Assembly: GCA_946479785.1 (NCBI GenBank)
Contig: CAMLHQ010000075.1
Location: 1-15,284, forward strand
Source of the DNA: an uncultured Nitrospira sp.
GTDB taxonomy: Bacteria > Nitrospirota > Nitrospiria > Nitrospirales > Nitrospiraceae
Length of the DNA: 15,284 nucleotides
Direction of reading: 5' to 3'
Shown here: positions 1 to 6,645 of the stretch, one piece after another
How positions within the stretch are numbered: position 1 is the stretch's first letter
Layout of the letters: each line of letters begins with the position of its first letter
Program-made: the position numbers and the translations under genes
The notes under the pieces: generated by a model
Database searches by the model: none
Told to the model about the DNA's origin: nothing
Seen by the model: only the letters and a program-made list of their open reading frames with translations

Positions 1-651
1 CGGCTGGTGATTCGCGATGTCGACGCACGGGCCAAAGAGGTGGTGCCGTCGGTTCTCGAGGAATTATCGCGCCGCGGCGTTCCCAACTACTTCGGTCCGC
101 AACGGCAGGGAAAGAGCGGAGAGAACTATCAGGTCGGTGCAGCGCTGCTCATGGATGCGTCCAAACGAGAGAGGATGAGCCGCGCGAAGCGGATGTGGTA
201 CCTCAATACGTTTCAATCGTACGTCTTCAACCAAATTCTGGCTCGCCGGATCGATCGCATCGATCGAGTTCTCGCTGGCGATTGGGCCATGAAAATGGAC
301 AATGGAGCCTGCTTCCTTGTCGAAGATGCCGGGACAGAGCAGGCGCGCGCCGATCGATTCGAGATCAGCCCCACAGGCATTCTATTCGGCTCTCGCGTGT
401 CCTGGGCGAGCGGCGAGCCGGGCGAGATTGAGCGGGCAGTAGTCATCGAGAACGGATCGACGCCCGAGAGCCTCGTAGAGGCAGCGAAGGCCTGCGGGTT
501 TCGCGGCGAGCGCCGATCCCTTCGCGTTCCATTGGCGGACCTGGACTGGACGCTTGACCGCTCAGTTATGACCCTGTCGTTTTCGCTTCCTCCCGGCGCT
601 TACGCCACGAGCGTCCTGCGAGAAGTGATGAAAGTACCCGAATTGGGCTGA
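1..651 (+). CDS. truD: tRNA pseudouridine(13) synthase TruD, C-terminal part (5' end outside window)
   Basis: The reading frame is open to the left edge, so the start lies upstream; the GTG at position 7 is internal. TruD isomerises uridine 13 of certain tRNAs (tRNA-Glu in E. coli) to pseudouridine. The visible 216 residues carry the TruD signature GVPNYFGPQRQG (positions about 76-111), matching the family NYFGxQRFG motif except for Gln where Phe is usual. They also carry a helix YLNTFQSYVFNQILARR and the typical C-terminal block LPPGAYATSVLRE. The region between these corresponds to the TRUD insertion domain. The catalytic Asp (in a GxKD motif) would lie upstream and cannot be checked. The next gene starts 50 bases downstream on the same strand. 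The family assignment is firm; the intactness of the N-terminus is unknown. Confidence 0.92.
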   Translation, partial: RLVIRDVDARAKEVVPSVLEELSRRGVPNYFGPQRQGKSGENYQVGAALLMDASKRERMSRAKRMWYLNTFQSYVFNQILARRIDRIDRVLAGDWAMKMDNGACFLVEDAGTEQARADRFEISPTGILFGSRVSWASGEPGEIERAVVIENGSTPESLVEAAKACGFRGERRSLRVPLADLDWTLDRSVMTLSFSLPPGAYATSVLREVMKVPELG

Positions 652-655
652 CACG

Positions 656-686
656 TGGACATCGGTCCGCGTGATAAAATTATAAG
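656..686 (+). promoter_or_regulatory. Candidate promoter for the arginine-catabolism pair
   Basis: A TGGACA (656-661) lies 19 bases upstream of TATAAG (681-686). An alternative is the extended -10 element TGA-TAAAAT (672-680), which needs no good -35 and would place transcription start near 687. The AT-rich patch stands out in a GC-rich region and lies in the only gap between truD and the next gene. The two readings exclude each other, so the exact promoter is uncertain. Confidence 0.35.
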
Positions 687-699
687 AGAGGAGCCTCTC
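686..699 (+). promoter_or_regulatory. Strong Shine-Dalgarno inside a short inverted repeat
   Basis: AGAGGAG at 687-693 is a strong ribosome binding site 8 bases before the ATG at 702. It is part of a 14-base inverted repeat: GAGAG (686-690) can pair with CTCTC (695-699) around a four-base loop GAGC. The core GGAG would be partly in the loop. Whether this 5-bp hairpin is stable enough to matter is unknown. Confidence 0.45.
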
Positions 700-701
700 A
701 A

Positions 702-1946
702 ATGGCTGCAGCCCAAGAAACCGTCGTTCTCAGCGGGCACATCATCGATTCGCTGATCCTGGCCAAGGTGTTGGACACGATTCTGATGATGGGCGGGACG
801 TTCGATCTTGAAGAGGTCTCAATCGGGAAAACACGCAACGAACCTTCCCGCGCACGCATCGTGGTCCGAGCTTCCTCAACGACCCTTCTCGCCGATATTC
901 TCCGAGCCATTCAACCTCACGGTGCATCCGTTGAACGGGAGCTCGACTGTCAATGCAAGACGGCGCCGTCCGACGGCGTCTTCCCAGAAGATTTTTATGC
1001 CACCACGCACTTGCCCACCCAGGTCAGGCTTGCAGGGCAATGGATCGACGTTGAAGGCATCGAGATGGATCTCGGGATTGTGGTAACCCCCAACAAGACC
1101 GGCGCGCGTGCCGTGCCGATGGGTGATGTCAGGCGCGGCGATTTAGTCGTGACGGGACGAACCGGAATCCGAGTGACACCGCTTCAGCGGCCACAAGAAC
1201 GAGACGTGTTCAGTTTTATGGAGTCCCAGGTGTCGGCGGAACGGCCGCACGGACATATCATTGCCGATGTGGCGAAACGAATGCAGGTCTTGCGTGACGG
1301 CGATCGCGCACGAAAGCCGGATTGCAAGGTCCTGCTGGCAGGCGGGCCAGCCATTATCCATGCGGGAGGCCGCGAGGCCCTGACCTGGCTCATCGAAGAA
1401 GGCTTCATCCATGTTCTGTTCTGCGGAAACGCATTGGCCGCGCACGACATGGAAGCGGAATTGTACGGCACATCGTTGGGCTATGCCTTAGCGGCCGGTC
1501 GGGCAGTGCCGCATGGGCATGAACACCATTTGCGTACGATCAACCGTATCCGTGCGATCGGGAGCATTCAGAAGGCAGTGGAAACCGGAATCATCAAGCA
1601 GGGCATTATGGCCGCTTGTGTGAGACAGGGCGTCAAAGTGGTGATGGCAGGAACGATTCGAGACGACGGGCCTTTGCCGGGCGTGATCACGGATTCCGTG
1701 TCTGCGCAGGCGGCAATGCGCGCGGCTATTCCCGGTGTCGGACTGGCGTTGTTGGTGGCTTCCACGCTTCATGCGGTGGCCACGGGGAACTTGCTGCCGG
1801 CAAGGATTCCGACAGTGTGTGTTGACGTGAACCCGGCTGTGCCGACCAAGTTGGCGGACCGCGGCAGTTTCCAGGCGGTCGGGCTGGTCATGGATGCCGC
1901 GTCGTTCTTACGTGACGTCGCACGCGAGTTAGGATGGAAGGGATGA
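702..1946 (+). CDS. LOR/SDH-type ornithine cyclodeaminase-like protein (TIGR00300 family)
   Basis: This 414-aa protein has the sequence style of the LOR/SDH conserved domain family (TIGR00300). The family includes the archaeal ornithine cyclodeaminase and the C-terminal half of cyanobacterial ArgZ/AgrE, which converts ornithine to proline plus ammonia. Recognisable blocks are an N-terminal domain (residues 1-100, starting ETVVLSGHIIDSLILAKVLD), a central LAGGPAIIHAGG turn (212-223) that looks like nucleotide binding, GNALAAHDMEAELYGTSLG (242-260), and a C-terminal CVDVNPAVPTKLADRGS (373-389). The start is the ATG 8 bases after a strong Shine-Dalgarno. The stop codon overlaps the start of the arginine dihydrolase gene, so the two should be co-translated. 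The cyclodeaminase activity is inferred from the family and the neighbour. Other LOR/SDH family functions, such as a lysine/saccharopine-type dehydrogenase role, cannot be excluded by eye. Confidence 0.8.
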   Translation: MAAAQETVVLSGHIIDSLILAKVLDTILMMGGTFDLEEVSIGKTRNEPSRARIVVRASSTTLLADILRAIQPHGASVERELDCQCKTAPSDGVFPEDFYATTHLPTQVRLAGQWIDVEGIEMDLGIVVTPNKTGARAVPMGDVRRGDLVVTGRTGIRVTPLQRPQERDVFSFMESQVSAERPHGHIIADVAKRMQVLRDGDRARKPDCKVLLAGGPAIIHAGGREALTWLIEEGFIHVLFCGNALAAHDMEAELYGTSLGYALAAGRAVPHGHEHHLRTINRIRAIGSIQKAVETGIIKQGIMAACVRQGVKVVMAGTIRDDGPLPGVITDSVSAQAAMRAAIPGVGLALLVASTLHAVATGNLLPARIPTVCVDVNPAVPTKLADRGSFQAVGLVMDAASFLRDVARELGWKG

Positions 1947-2743
1947 GCCGGTTACTGGTCTGCCCGCCGGATTATTTCCGCATCGACTACGAAATCAATC
2001 CATGGATGCGCCGGTCGAACCTTGTAGATCCGGACCGGGCGGTTCGGCAATGGCATGGCCTGATGAAGGTCCTTGAAGAAGACATCGGCGCGGTGCTGGA
2101 GCGGATGAAGCCTATACCGGGGCTCCCCGATCTGGTGTTCACGGCGAACGCCGGCGTGGCTGTAGGCCGTAAGGCCGTACCCAGCCGTTTCCGCTATCCG
2201 GAACGGCAGCGTGAAGAGGCGCATTTCGAAGCGTGGTTTCGCGATCACGAATACGAGATCGTCACGTTGGACCATGAGATGTACTTTGAAGGGGCTGGAG
2301 ATCTCTTGGGATTTCCCGATGGCTGGTTCGGTGGATACAGACAGCGATCAGACATCCGCGCATTTCCAATCCTCAGCGGGATCTTCGGGCAAGAGATACT
2401 GCCTTTAGAATTGATCGATGGCCGGTTCTACCATCTCGATACCTGCTTCTGTCCGCTCAGCGGAGGAGACCTACTCTATTATCCAGCGGCATTTGATCGT
2501 TATGGCCAAGCGACGATTGCCGAACGGATTGCCGCAGAGCATCGCCTCGTCGTTCCGGAACGGGAAGCGCTCACGTTCGCGTGCAATGCGGTGTGCGTCG
2601 GGAAACACGTCGTGTTGCCCGACGGCTGTCCTGTCACGATGGCATTGCTGGAATCACGCGGCTACCAGCCGCATTCCGTTCCGTTGGACGAATTTATGAA
2701 ATCCGGTGGTTCTGCTAAGTGCCTGACATTGGCGCTAGACTGA
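1943..2743 (+). CDS. Arginine dihydrolase, ArgZ/AgrE N-terminal-domain type
   Basis: The protein has the pentein (amidinotransferase/DDAH) fold signature of the arginine dihydrolase domain of ArgZ/AgrE, which converts arginine to ornithine, CO2 and two ammonia. With ATG 1943 as start it has 266 residues, opening LLVCPPDYFRIDYEINPWM. Likely active-site residues are Asn19 (INPWM), Asn69 (TANAG), Arg88, His164 (YHLDTCF) and the nucleophile Cys260 (SAKCLT). From memory of the Synechocystis enzyme these match N22, N71, R90, H168 and C264. The Asn in TANAG is the position said to favour dihydrolase over deiminase chemistry. I chose 1943 because it forms an ATGA overlap with the upstream stop and has AGGA (1931-1934) 8 bases before; ATG 1934 is a possible alternative adding three residues. 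DDAH is the main alternative, but the INPWM and HLDTCF blocks favour ArgZ. Confidence 0.85.
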   Translation: MSRLLVCPPDYFRIDYEINPWMRRSNLVDPDRAVRQWHGLMKVLEEDIGAVLERMKPIPGLPDLVFTANAGVAVGRKAVPSRFRYPERQREEAHFEAWFRDHEYEIVTLDHEMYFEGAGDLLGFPDGWFGGYRQRSDIRAFPILSGIFGQEILPLELIDGRFYHLDTCFCPLSGGDLLYYPAAFDRYGQATIAERIAAEHRLVVPEREALTFACNAVCVGKHVVLPDGCPVTMALLESRGYQPHSVPLDEFMKSGGSAKCLTLALD

Positions 2744-2747
2744 CGAG

Positions 2748-3098
2748 TCACTGTCTTCGAAAGAGAAAAGCTCCGTAGAGGCCGGCGATGGCAATCGTCA
2801 CCAGTTCAATGGTCATCAAGAGCCGGCTGACCACGGCGTCAGGAGTAGGAGGTGCGAGGATAAAATGCAGGCCGAGGAATTCCGGCGCTTGCGATGGAGG
2901 GGTTTCCCATGGAGGAAAGAGCAGGGCAAGGGCCAGGGTCGCCACCATGCCGTAAAGAATCTGCAGATTGAGCGCATGCGGCGTGCTATCCGGTTTGGTC
3001 GGGATTGATCGAGCTGCCCCGTCGAGACTGCTGCCACACTGCGTGCAGTAACGATAAATCTCCGGAAGCTCTCGTCGGCAGGAAGGGCAGGCTTTCAT
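2748..3098 (-). CDS. Small zinc-ribbon membrane protein, unknown function
   Basis: This 116-aa protein begins with a short zinc ribbon, C4-P-S-C7 and C18-T-Q-C21, resembling the zinc-ribbon heads of many small membrane proteins. A linker and two hydrophobic stretches follow, at about residues 44-64 (ILYGMVATLALALLF) and 90-112 (LLMTIELVTIAIAGLYGAFL), so it is probably a two-span inner-membrane protein with the ribbon outside the bilayer. No catalytic motif is visible and I do not recognise a named family. It converges on the arginine dihydrolase gene, with only four bases between the two stop codons. No clear Shine-Dalgarno precedes the ATG; instead a perfect 8-bp inverted repeat ends five bases before it. 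It lies downstream of the beta-barrel gene on the same strand and could be co-transcribed with it. Confidence 0.7.
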   Translation of the reverse strand: MKACPSCRRELPEIYRYCTQCGSSLDGAARSIPTKPDSTPHALNLQILYGMVATLALALLFPPWETPPSQAPEFLGLHFILAPPTPDAVVSRLLMTIELVTIAIAGLYGAFLFRRQ

Positions 3099-3103
3099 AG
3101 AGG

Positions 3104-3128
3104 GTTCCGTGAGTAGGCTACACGGAAC
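3104..3128 (-). repeat. Perfect 8-bp inverted repeat before the zinc-ribbon gene
   Basis: GTTCCGTG (3104-3111) and CACGGAAC (3121-3128) are exact reverse complements around a 9-base spacer. On the minus strand the structure ends five bases before the ATG of the zinc-ribbon gene and lies downstream of the beta-barrel gene's stop. No U-tract follows, so it is not a standard intrinsic terminator. It could be an RNA hairpin at the translation start, an attenuator or a repressor operator. Confidence 0.6.
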
Positions 3129-3168
3129 GGGAGAAGTTTGCTAGGTGGTCTCTCGCTGCTGCCGCAGC

Positions 3169-3882
3169 CTAGAAATGATAGCCGAGTCCGACGACCACGG
3201 CGAACATCTTGTACGTGGCATTAAACCCAAACTGACTGTCGTTCTCAGCGAATTTGAAGCGGGCGAGGTTATATTTTCCCTCTCCGAATACGGTCACGCG
3301 GCGGGTGATGTAGTACTGCAAGCCGGCTTCAGCATTCAACCCTAGTTTCGTGCTGGACTGGGATCCTTCAAATCCCGCCTGAGTAGTGTGGACCTTTGCA
3401 AAAAAGAGCCCGGGTCCAAATGCGACATACGGTTGGAGTCTGGAGTTGGGATATCGCAACACCAGATTCAGTGGCGCCCACGTGAAGACTCGTAAATGAT
3501 CGCCGGATAGTACGCCCGTCGCTGATCCCGCTGAAGGAACGGTGATGGTCGTGGATTGCTGCTTGATATGAGGCGTCGTGTTGAAAAACTCGGTCTGCAG
3601 CCCCAACCATTTTGCACGAGGGAAAAAGTAGCCGAGTTTTGCTCCATAGAGGCCTGAGGTCGCGAGAGCTCTGTCTGACATGGTGGTGCCAGAGGGGAAG
3701 CCGCTCGAGTTAATGTCGACATTACTCAGCCCCTTTCCGGCAATTGAAGGAAGGGCGACGCCGAACTGCCCAGAGACGTACCATTCTGCCCGTGATGTCG
3801 ACGGCGACAGAGCTGTCTGAACCATCACGATGAAAAGACTCGCCGCCGCCAAGAAAACTTTGATCGTTCGTCCCATGTTCAT
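3169..3882 (-). CDS. Outer-membrane beta-barrel protein (OmpA/OmpW-like small barrel)
   Basis: The frame is open further upstream to 4035, but the real start is most likely the ATG at 3882. It is preceded by GAGGAAGAGG and opens a clear Sec signal peptide: MNMGRTIKVF, then a hydrophobic core, then a likely cut after Ser-Arg-Ala at residue 32. The mature part (about 205 aa) alternates polar and aromatic residues in strands such as WYVSGQFGVALP, YVAFGPGLFFAKV, LGLNAEAGLQYYITRRVTVFGEGKYNLARF and a final FAVVVGLGYHF. The closing Phe after aromatic alternation is the usual signal for BAM-dependent insertion. The size suggests an 8-stranded barrel of the outer membrane beta-barrel domain type. The role is unknown; adhesion, small-molecule permeation and structural functions are all possible. 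No sequence repeats or lipobox are seen. Confidence 0.8.
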   Translation of the reverse strand: MNMGRTIKVFLAAASLFIVMVQTALSPSTSRAEWYVSGQFGVALPSIAGKGLSNVDINSSGFPSGTTMSDRALATSGLYGAKLGYFFPRAKWLGLQTEFFNTTPHIKQQSTTITVPSAGSATGVLSGDHLRVFTWAPLNLVLRYPNSRLQPYVAFGPGLFFAKVHTTQAGFEGSQSSTKLGLNAEAGLQYYITRRVTVFGEGKYNLARFKFAENDSQFGFNATYKMFAVVVGLGYHF

Positions 3883-4198
3883 TGCCTCTTCCTCGCTCGC
3901 GATGTAATCGCCTGCCAGTATCCTATCGGTCAGGCAGGCAGGCACGAAGCAATTTGTGAAATCCTGTAGGTGGTGAGCAAGCGATGTGCCACGAAGCCCG
4001 GAGGAAAACCAGCCTATATAGCGGGTTCCTTTCAAAAATGGAACGATCCTGTCTTCTGAACCAGTCGGGGTCGTACGGTCCTGGACAAAGTCTTTTCATT
4101 GACAGAAGAAAGAAGGCCTTCCTATAATTCGCCCGCCTCGATCGCAGGATCACAAAGCCAAGACAGAGCCCATCTCTACGTAGCCTTCATACAGCATC
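3883..4198. other. Intergenic region between divergent beta-barrel gene and gpsA
   Basis: About 316 bases without a convincing gene. It holds the strong gpsA promoter (listed separately). On the minus strand TATATA (complement of 4015-4020) sits 17 bases from a weak TTCCAT -35 (complement of 4038-4043) and could start the beta-barrel mRNA, leaving a leader of roughly 125 bases; this is weak. A short inverted repeat GTTCC (4025-4029) / GGAAC (4040-4044) flanks that element. A short run of CAGG units lies near 3931-3944. The minus-strand frame continues through 3883-4035, but its translation is not protein-like and precedes a clear signal peptide, so I treat it as leader. Confidence 0.6.
4099..4128 (+). 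promoter_or_regulatory. Consensus sigma70-type promoter for gpsA
   Basis: TTGACA at 4099-4104 and TATAAT at 4123-4128 match the consensus at all twelve positions, with an 18-base spacer. Transcription would begin near 4135, giving a leader of about 64 bases before the gpsA ATG at 4199. Both hexamers lie in the only intergenic gap of this size in the window and point at the head of the gpsA-larB pair. Confidence 0.85.
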
Positions 4199-5218
4199 AT
4201 GCAGACCATCCAACGAGTCGGAGTCATCGGTGCCGGAGCATGGGGGACCGCCCTCGCAAAGCACCTCGCGGAGAAAGGTCTCCGCACCGTGCTCTGGGCA
4301 TATGAACGCAATGTCGTTGACTCCATCATATCGAAGCGTGAGAACCAGCTTTTCTTACCGGGAGTCGCGCTCCCGCAGTCGCTCAAGGTAACCAACACAA
4401 TGGCTGAGGCCGTGGAAGATTGTGACAGCCTGCTGTTCGTGGTGCCCTCACACGTTGCGCGTCTGGTCCTTCAACAGGTTGCGCCGCTCTTGTCATCGGA
4501 GATACCGATCGTGAGCGCAACCAAAGGCGTTGAAGAAGACACGTTCAAGCTCATGACGCAGGTCATGCAGGACATCCTGCCTCCGGCCATTCATGATCGA
4601 TTGATGGTGCTGTCGGGACCCAGCTTTGCGGCGGAAGTCAGTCAGGGCCAGCCGACCGCACTGTGTCTCGCGGGAAAAGACGCTTCGCTGGTCGAATCCT
4701 TCCAGGCGGCCTTCATGACTTCCTCGATGCGCGTCTACGCAGACAGCGATGTGGTGGGCGTACAACTCGGCGGGGCGTTGAAAAACGTGATGGCGTTGGC
4801 GGCGGGAGTCGTCGATGGGCTCGGACTCGGACACAACACCCGCGCAGCGATGATCACCAGAGGGCTCGCCGAGATGGTCCGCTTGGGAACAGCGATGGGA
4901 GCCGATCCGAGAACATTTTACGGGTTGTCCGGTGTGGGGGATCTGGTGCTGACCTGCACGGGCGCGTTGAGCCGCAATCATGCTGTCGGCGTTCGTCTCG
5001 GCAAAGGCGAGAAATTGGAAACGATCCTTGGCGGCATGCAGGCTGTCGCGGAAGGCGTACGGACCAGTCGTGCCGCGTCCGGTTTGGCGCTTCGACATGG
5101 CGTCGAGATGCCGATCGTGCGCGAAGTCAATGCGGTCCTGTTTGAAGGAAAGTCCTGCGGCAAAGCCGTGAGCGATTTGATGGAACGAGTGGCGAAACCG
5201 GAAAAGGGACAGGCGTGA
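4199..5218 (+). CDS. gpsA: NAD(P)H-dependent glycerol-3-phosphate dehydrogenase
   Basis: GpsA reduces dihydroxyacetone phosphate to sn-glycerol-3-phosphate, the backbone of phospholipids; it is a cytosolic enzyme. The 339-aa length is normal. The N-terminal Rossmann motif VIGAGAWGTALA (9-20) binds NAD(P)H. SATKGVEEDT (106-115), LSGPSFAAEV (138-147) and the substrate-binding Lys195 in GGALKNVMALAAG follow. The C-terminal helical domain has the hallmark GLSGVGDLVLTCTGALSRN (242-260). The ATG at 4199 has no obvious Shine-Dalgarno, but it places the Rossmann motif at the usual distance from the N-terminus. A perfect-consensus promoter lies 71 bases upstream. The stop overlaps the GTG start of larB (GTGA), so the two are probably translationally coupled. 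Confidence 0.97.
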   Translation: MQTIQRVGVIGAGAWGTALAKHLAEKGLRTVLWAYERNVVDSIISKRENQLFLPGVALPQSLKVTNTMAEAVEDCDSLLFVVPSHVARLVLQQVAPLLSSEIPIVSATKGVEEDTFKLMTQVMQDILPPAIHDRLMVLSGPSFAAEVSQGQPTALCLAGKDASLVESFQAAFMTSSMRVYADSDVVGVQLGGALKNVMALAAGVVDGLGLGHNTRAAMITRGLAEMVRLGTAMGADPRTFYGLSGVGDLVLTCTGALSRNHAVGVRLGKGEKLETILGGMQAVAEGVRTSRAASGLALRHGVEMPIVREVNAVLFEGKSCGKAVSDLMERVAKPEKGQA

Positions 5219-5970
5219 ATCCCGAAAGGCTTGAGCGGCTGCTCAGTAGTGTGCGAAGCGGGAGAGTGACGGTGACACACGCGATCGAGCAGCTTCGCTC
5301 ACTGCCATTTGAAGATTTGGGTTTTGCCTCGCTGGATCATCACCGTTCGCTCCGCCAGGGATTCCCTGAAGTGATCTTGTGCGAAGGGAAGACGGCGGCG
5401 CAGATTCGTGACATCGCAAAAGCCCTGTTGAAACATCACCGCCCGTTTTTGGCCACAAGGGCGACGCCGCAAGTCGCGGCGCTCATCAAGCGGATCGATC
5501 GGCGGGCGGTCTATCACGAAGCGGCTCGTATCGTCGCCGTCCGCGATGCGAAGCGGCGGCTCCAGGGGCACGTGCTGGTCATTACGGCCGGGACTTCCGA
5601 TGTTCCTGTTGCAGAAGAGGCTCGCATCACCGCTGAGGTCATGGGGAGCCGCGTCGAGACGCTCTACGATGTCGGCGTCGCCGGCATTCATCGGCTGTTG
5701 GGACGGCACAAGCTGCTGACAGAAGCCAACGTGATCGTGGTGATCGCCGGTATGGATGGAGTGTTGCCGAGCGTCGTGGGAGGATTGGTGGATTGCCCGG
5801 TCGTGGCGGTGCCGACCAGTCGCGGCTATGGAGCGAGTTTCAACGGATTGGCCGCGCTCTTGACGATGCTGAATTCCTGTGCGGCCGGCGTGGGGGTGAT
5901 GAACATCGACAACGGTTTCGGCGCCGGCTGTCTCGCCCATCGGATCAATAGACTGGGCGAGAGGGATTGA
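5215..5970 (+). CDS. larB: Nickel-pincer cofactor biosynthesis protein LarB (NaAD carboxylase/hydrolase)
   Basis: LarB carboxylates the pyridinium ring of nicotinic acid adenine dinucleotide at C5 and hydrolyses the phosphoanhydride, giving pyridinium-3,5-biscarboxylic acid mononucleotide, the first step to the NPN cofactor of lactate racemase LarA and related enzymes. The 251-aa length fits the family. The N-terminal part has DHHRSLRQGFPEVILCEGKT (41-60). The C-terminal half (about 118-245) is the PurE-like domain with TAGTSDVPVAEEA (124-136), AGMDGVLPSVVGGLVDCPVVAVPTS (in parts, 179-202) and GVGVMNIDNGFGAG (225-238). Translation starts at GTG 5215 inside the gpsA stop (GTGA overlap). LarC is encoded about 740 bases downstream, beyond a minus-strand gene; LarE and LarA are not in the window. 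Confidence 0.93.
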   Translation: MNPERLERLLSSVRSGRVTVTHAIEQLRSLPFEDLGFASLDHHRSLRQGFPEVILCEGKTAAQIRDIAKALLKHHRPFLATRATPQVAALIKRIDRRAVYHEAARIVAVRDAKRRLQGHVLVITAGTSDVPVAEEARITAEVMGSRVETLYDVGVAGIHRLLGRHKLLTEANVIVVIAGMDGVLPSVVGGLVDCPVVAVPTSRGYGASFNGLAALLTMLNSCAAGVGVMNIDNGFGAGCLAHRINRLGERD

Positions 5971-5988
5971 GGGGGAGGCTAGGTCGTT

Positions 5989-6540
5989 CTACTTCACTTC
6001 CAGCGTGCCGCGTTTCGGCCAAGATACCATTTGCGTGCGAGGGCCCTTTTCACCGTTTGACAGGAGCTTTGCCCGCAGCTCGTATTGATAGAGTCCTGCC
6101 TCGGCCGGCGCTTTCTTGTGGTCCATTCCATCCCACGTCAGAACGACGGAGATCCGTGCGTGCTCAACGCCATCCTGAGGGCCGGATGGCGATCCCAGCG
6201 GTTTGCGTATCGAGAGGAAGCGAATGGATGTCTTTGAAGGTGAACTGACCAGGGAGGACACTTCCAGGATGGTTGCGCCGTTCAGTTCTTTGGGCAGTTG
6301 AACCAGCGTCGAGAATTCCACGGAACCGTCGGAAGTCGTATAGGGATTTGGACTGACCTTGAGCTCGAGGACCTTGAGTTCCGGCTCAGGACGAGGTGCT
6401 TTGTTTAGCTTCGGCTTCGCCAATGCTATAGGGGGATACAACAAGAAGATGGCGAAACAGGCAACAGCCCATGCAAGGACGACGCGCGAGACACAGGAGC
6501 GTATCGGTTGCAATGACGCGGACTGTGTGGTTCCCAACAT
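5989..6540 (-). CDS. Exported protein with FlgD-like/Ig-like domain, unknown function
   Basis: The chosen ATG at 6540 gives 183 residues; a GTG at 6609 in the same frame would add 23, and neither has a good ribosome binding site. The N-terminus has a hydrophobic segment (VVLAWAVACFAIFLLYPPIALA) ending in an Ala-rich cut-site-like stretch, so it is secreted or anchored. After a Pro/Lys-rich linker the rest looks like a beta-sandwich: KVSPNPYTTSDGSVEFSTLV near the start and VVLTWDGMDHKKAPAEAG then LYQYELRA near the end. The W-D-G-x-D...AG-x-Y-x-Y pattern resembles FlgD/Ig-like secretion-associated domains. It sits on the opposite strand between larB and larC; its stop lies 18 bases from the larB stop. 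No enzymatic motif is visible. The Ig-like reading is moderate; the function is unknown. Confidence 0.65.
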   Translation of the reverse strand: MLGTTQSASLQPIRSCVSRVVLAWAVACFAIFLLYPPIALAKPKLNKAPRPEPELKVLELKVSPNPYTTSDGSVEFSTLVQLPKELNGATILEVSSLVSSPSKTSIRFLSIRKPLGSPSGPQDGVEHARISVVLTWDGMDHKKAPAEAGLYQYELRAKLLSNGEKGPRTQMVSWPKRGTLEVK

Positions 6541-6598
6541 CCTGATGTCTTGTGGCCTTACGGTTGCCAACGGGTAGGAGGAGTCGATTTGCCGCACT

Positions 6599-6637
6599 GG
6601 GGATAACACAGCGCATCCGAGCTGTCAACGCATCCCC
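6599..6637. repeat. Nested inverted repeat in the larC upstream region
   Basis: GGGGAT (6599-6604) can pair with ATCCCC (6632-6637), and inside it ACAGC (6608-6612) with GCTGT (6621-6625) around an 8-base loop, with small asymmetric internal gaps. It lies in the divergent gap between the exported-protein gene and larC. There is no T-run on either side, so it may be an operator or an RNA leader element rather than a terminator. Confidence 0.4.
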
Positions 6638-6645
6638 TCAGCCGA

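Noticed and set aside
1943..2743. Arginine deiminase or DDAH instead of arginine dihydrolase
   Set aside because: The length, INPWM and HLDTCF blocks and the Asn in TANAG fit the ArgZ/AgrE domain better; kept only as an alternative.
3155..3168. GCTGC/GCAGC hairpin near the beta-barrel stop codon as an intrinsic terminator
   Set aside because: Five base pairs only and no following U-tract on the minus strand.
3931..3944. Tandem CAGG repeat as a possible phase-variable tract
   Set aside because: Only about three and a half copies and located outside the coding sequence I accept; too short to argue for slippage.
3883..4035. N-terminal extension of the beta-barrel protein to the start at 4035
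   Set aside because: The extension would precede a normal signal peptide and block export; the ATG at 3882 has a Shine-Dalgarno.
4493..5098. 201-codon minus-strand frame antisense to gpsA
   Set aside because: Lies wholly inside conserved gpsA and has no motif or ribosome binding site.
5299..5940. 213-codon minus-strand frame antisense to larB
   Set aside because: His/Arg/Asp-rich translation mirroring larB codon bias; no recognisable motif.
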